Source of the DNA: Lactiplantibacillus pentosus
GTDB lineage: Bacteria > Bacillota > Bacilli > Lactobacillales > Lactobacillaceae
DNA length: 64,000 nt
Direction of reading: 5' to 3'
Assembly: GCF_003641185.1 (NCBI RefSeq)
Contig: NZ_CP032757.1
Coordinates: 310,001-374,000 of the forward strand
Part shown: positions 63,915 through 64,000 of the stretch, piece by piece
Layout of the letters: each line of letters starts with the position of its first letter
Position numbering within the stretch: position 1 is the first letter of the stretch
Notes under the pieces: model-generated
What the model saw: the letters and a program-made list of their open reading frames with translations, nothing else
Told to the model about the DNA's origin: nothing
Database searches by the model: none
Made by a program: the position numbers and the translations under genes

Positions 63915-64000
63915 GTTTAGTGATTAATCAGTTAAGCAAACAAATCGACCATCACCAGACGTTGGATGAGATTAGTTTTGAAATTGGCTTAGGACAAATC
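63911..64000 (+). CDS. ABC transporter ATP-binding protein (3' cut by window end)
   Basis: Only the first 30 codons are visible: SLVINQLSKQIDHHQTLDEI then SFEIGLGQI, the typical start of an ABC ATPase just before Walker A. The ATG overlaps the GntR stop, so it belongs to a YtrA-type regulator/ABC operon. Confidence 0.75.
   Translation, partial: MSLVINQLSKQIDHHQTLDEISFEIGLGQI

Overview
The window looks like chromosome from a low-to-mid-GC lactic acid bacterium of the Lactiplantibacillus plantarum group (inference). The support is an adjacent lpdB-lpdD pair of the gallate decarboxylase system, two LysM/transglycosylase-like secreted proteins in series, a WxL surface protein, very large teichoic-acid glycerophosphotransferases, an ackA promoter carrying a cre box, and a PuuR-like regulator ahead of potABCD. 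There is no rRNA, tRNA, CRISPR array, transposase or prophage structural gene that I can see. No species assignment was checked against a database.

Layout. 1-8.2 kb: two giant CDP-glycerol glycerophosphotransferases (the first cut by the window edge), wall/lipoteichoic-acid type. 8.4-11.1 kb: L,D-transpeptidase, lpdB, lpdD and a small unknown gene. 11.2-18.4 kb: Rrf2 and TetR regulators, an mntH broken by a 20-bp tandem duplication, small secreted or unknown genes, and a two-component system. 18.4-22.2 kb: RpiR regulator with an EIIC permease and a highly structured leader, an orphan DinJ-type antitoxin, and small unknowns. 23.2-38.8 kb: LytR-CpsA-Psr ligase, GlcD-like oxidase, small alarmone synthetase, TetR/MMPL exporter pair, Tag glycosylase, WxL lectin-like protein, an ABC efflux pair and a CPBP protease. 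38.8-46.8 kb: two LysM proteins sharing an unusual upstream motif, then a four-gene cassette (XPD-like helicase with a nuclease-like N-terminus, a PD-(D/E)XK-like protein, a beta/sce7725-like protein, a GcvH-like protein). 47.8-52.1 kb: ackA, GNAT, MarR, NADH dehydrogenase. 52.2-55.2 kb: an AT-rich patch of unknown membrane proteins, one frameshifted. 55.3-59.8 kb: polyamine ABC operon and its regulator. 60.4-64 kb: ASCH, two GNATs, a small membrane protein, and a GntR/ABC operon cut by the window end.

The most interesting structure is a family of four long intergenic elements (about 22.43-23.07, 40.35-41.19, 46.93-47.76 and 62.49-63.45 kb), two in each orientation. Each holds two diverged, related arms (called L and R here) that point outward from a central spacer, as if divergently transcribed. 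Each full arm closes on a 17-18 bp basal helix. Comparing copies, both sides of that helix change while pairing is retained, which is the signature of selected RNA (or cruciform) structure rather than protein coding. I do not recognise the family. It is my main candidate for something undescribed.

Themes: cell-envelope building and remodelling (teichoic acids, L,D-transpeptidase, LCP, LysM proteins, WxL), transport (EIIC, MMPL, ABC, Pot), and regulation by palindromic operators that can be seen next to several regulators.
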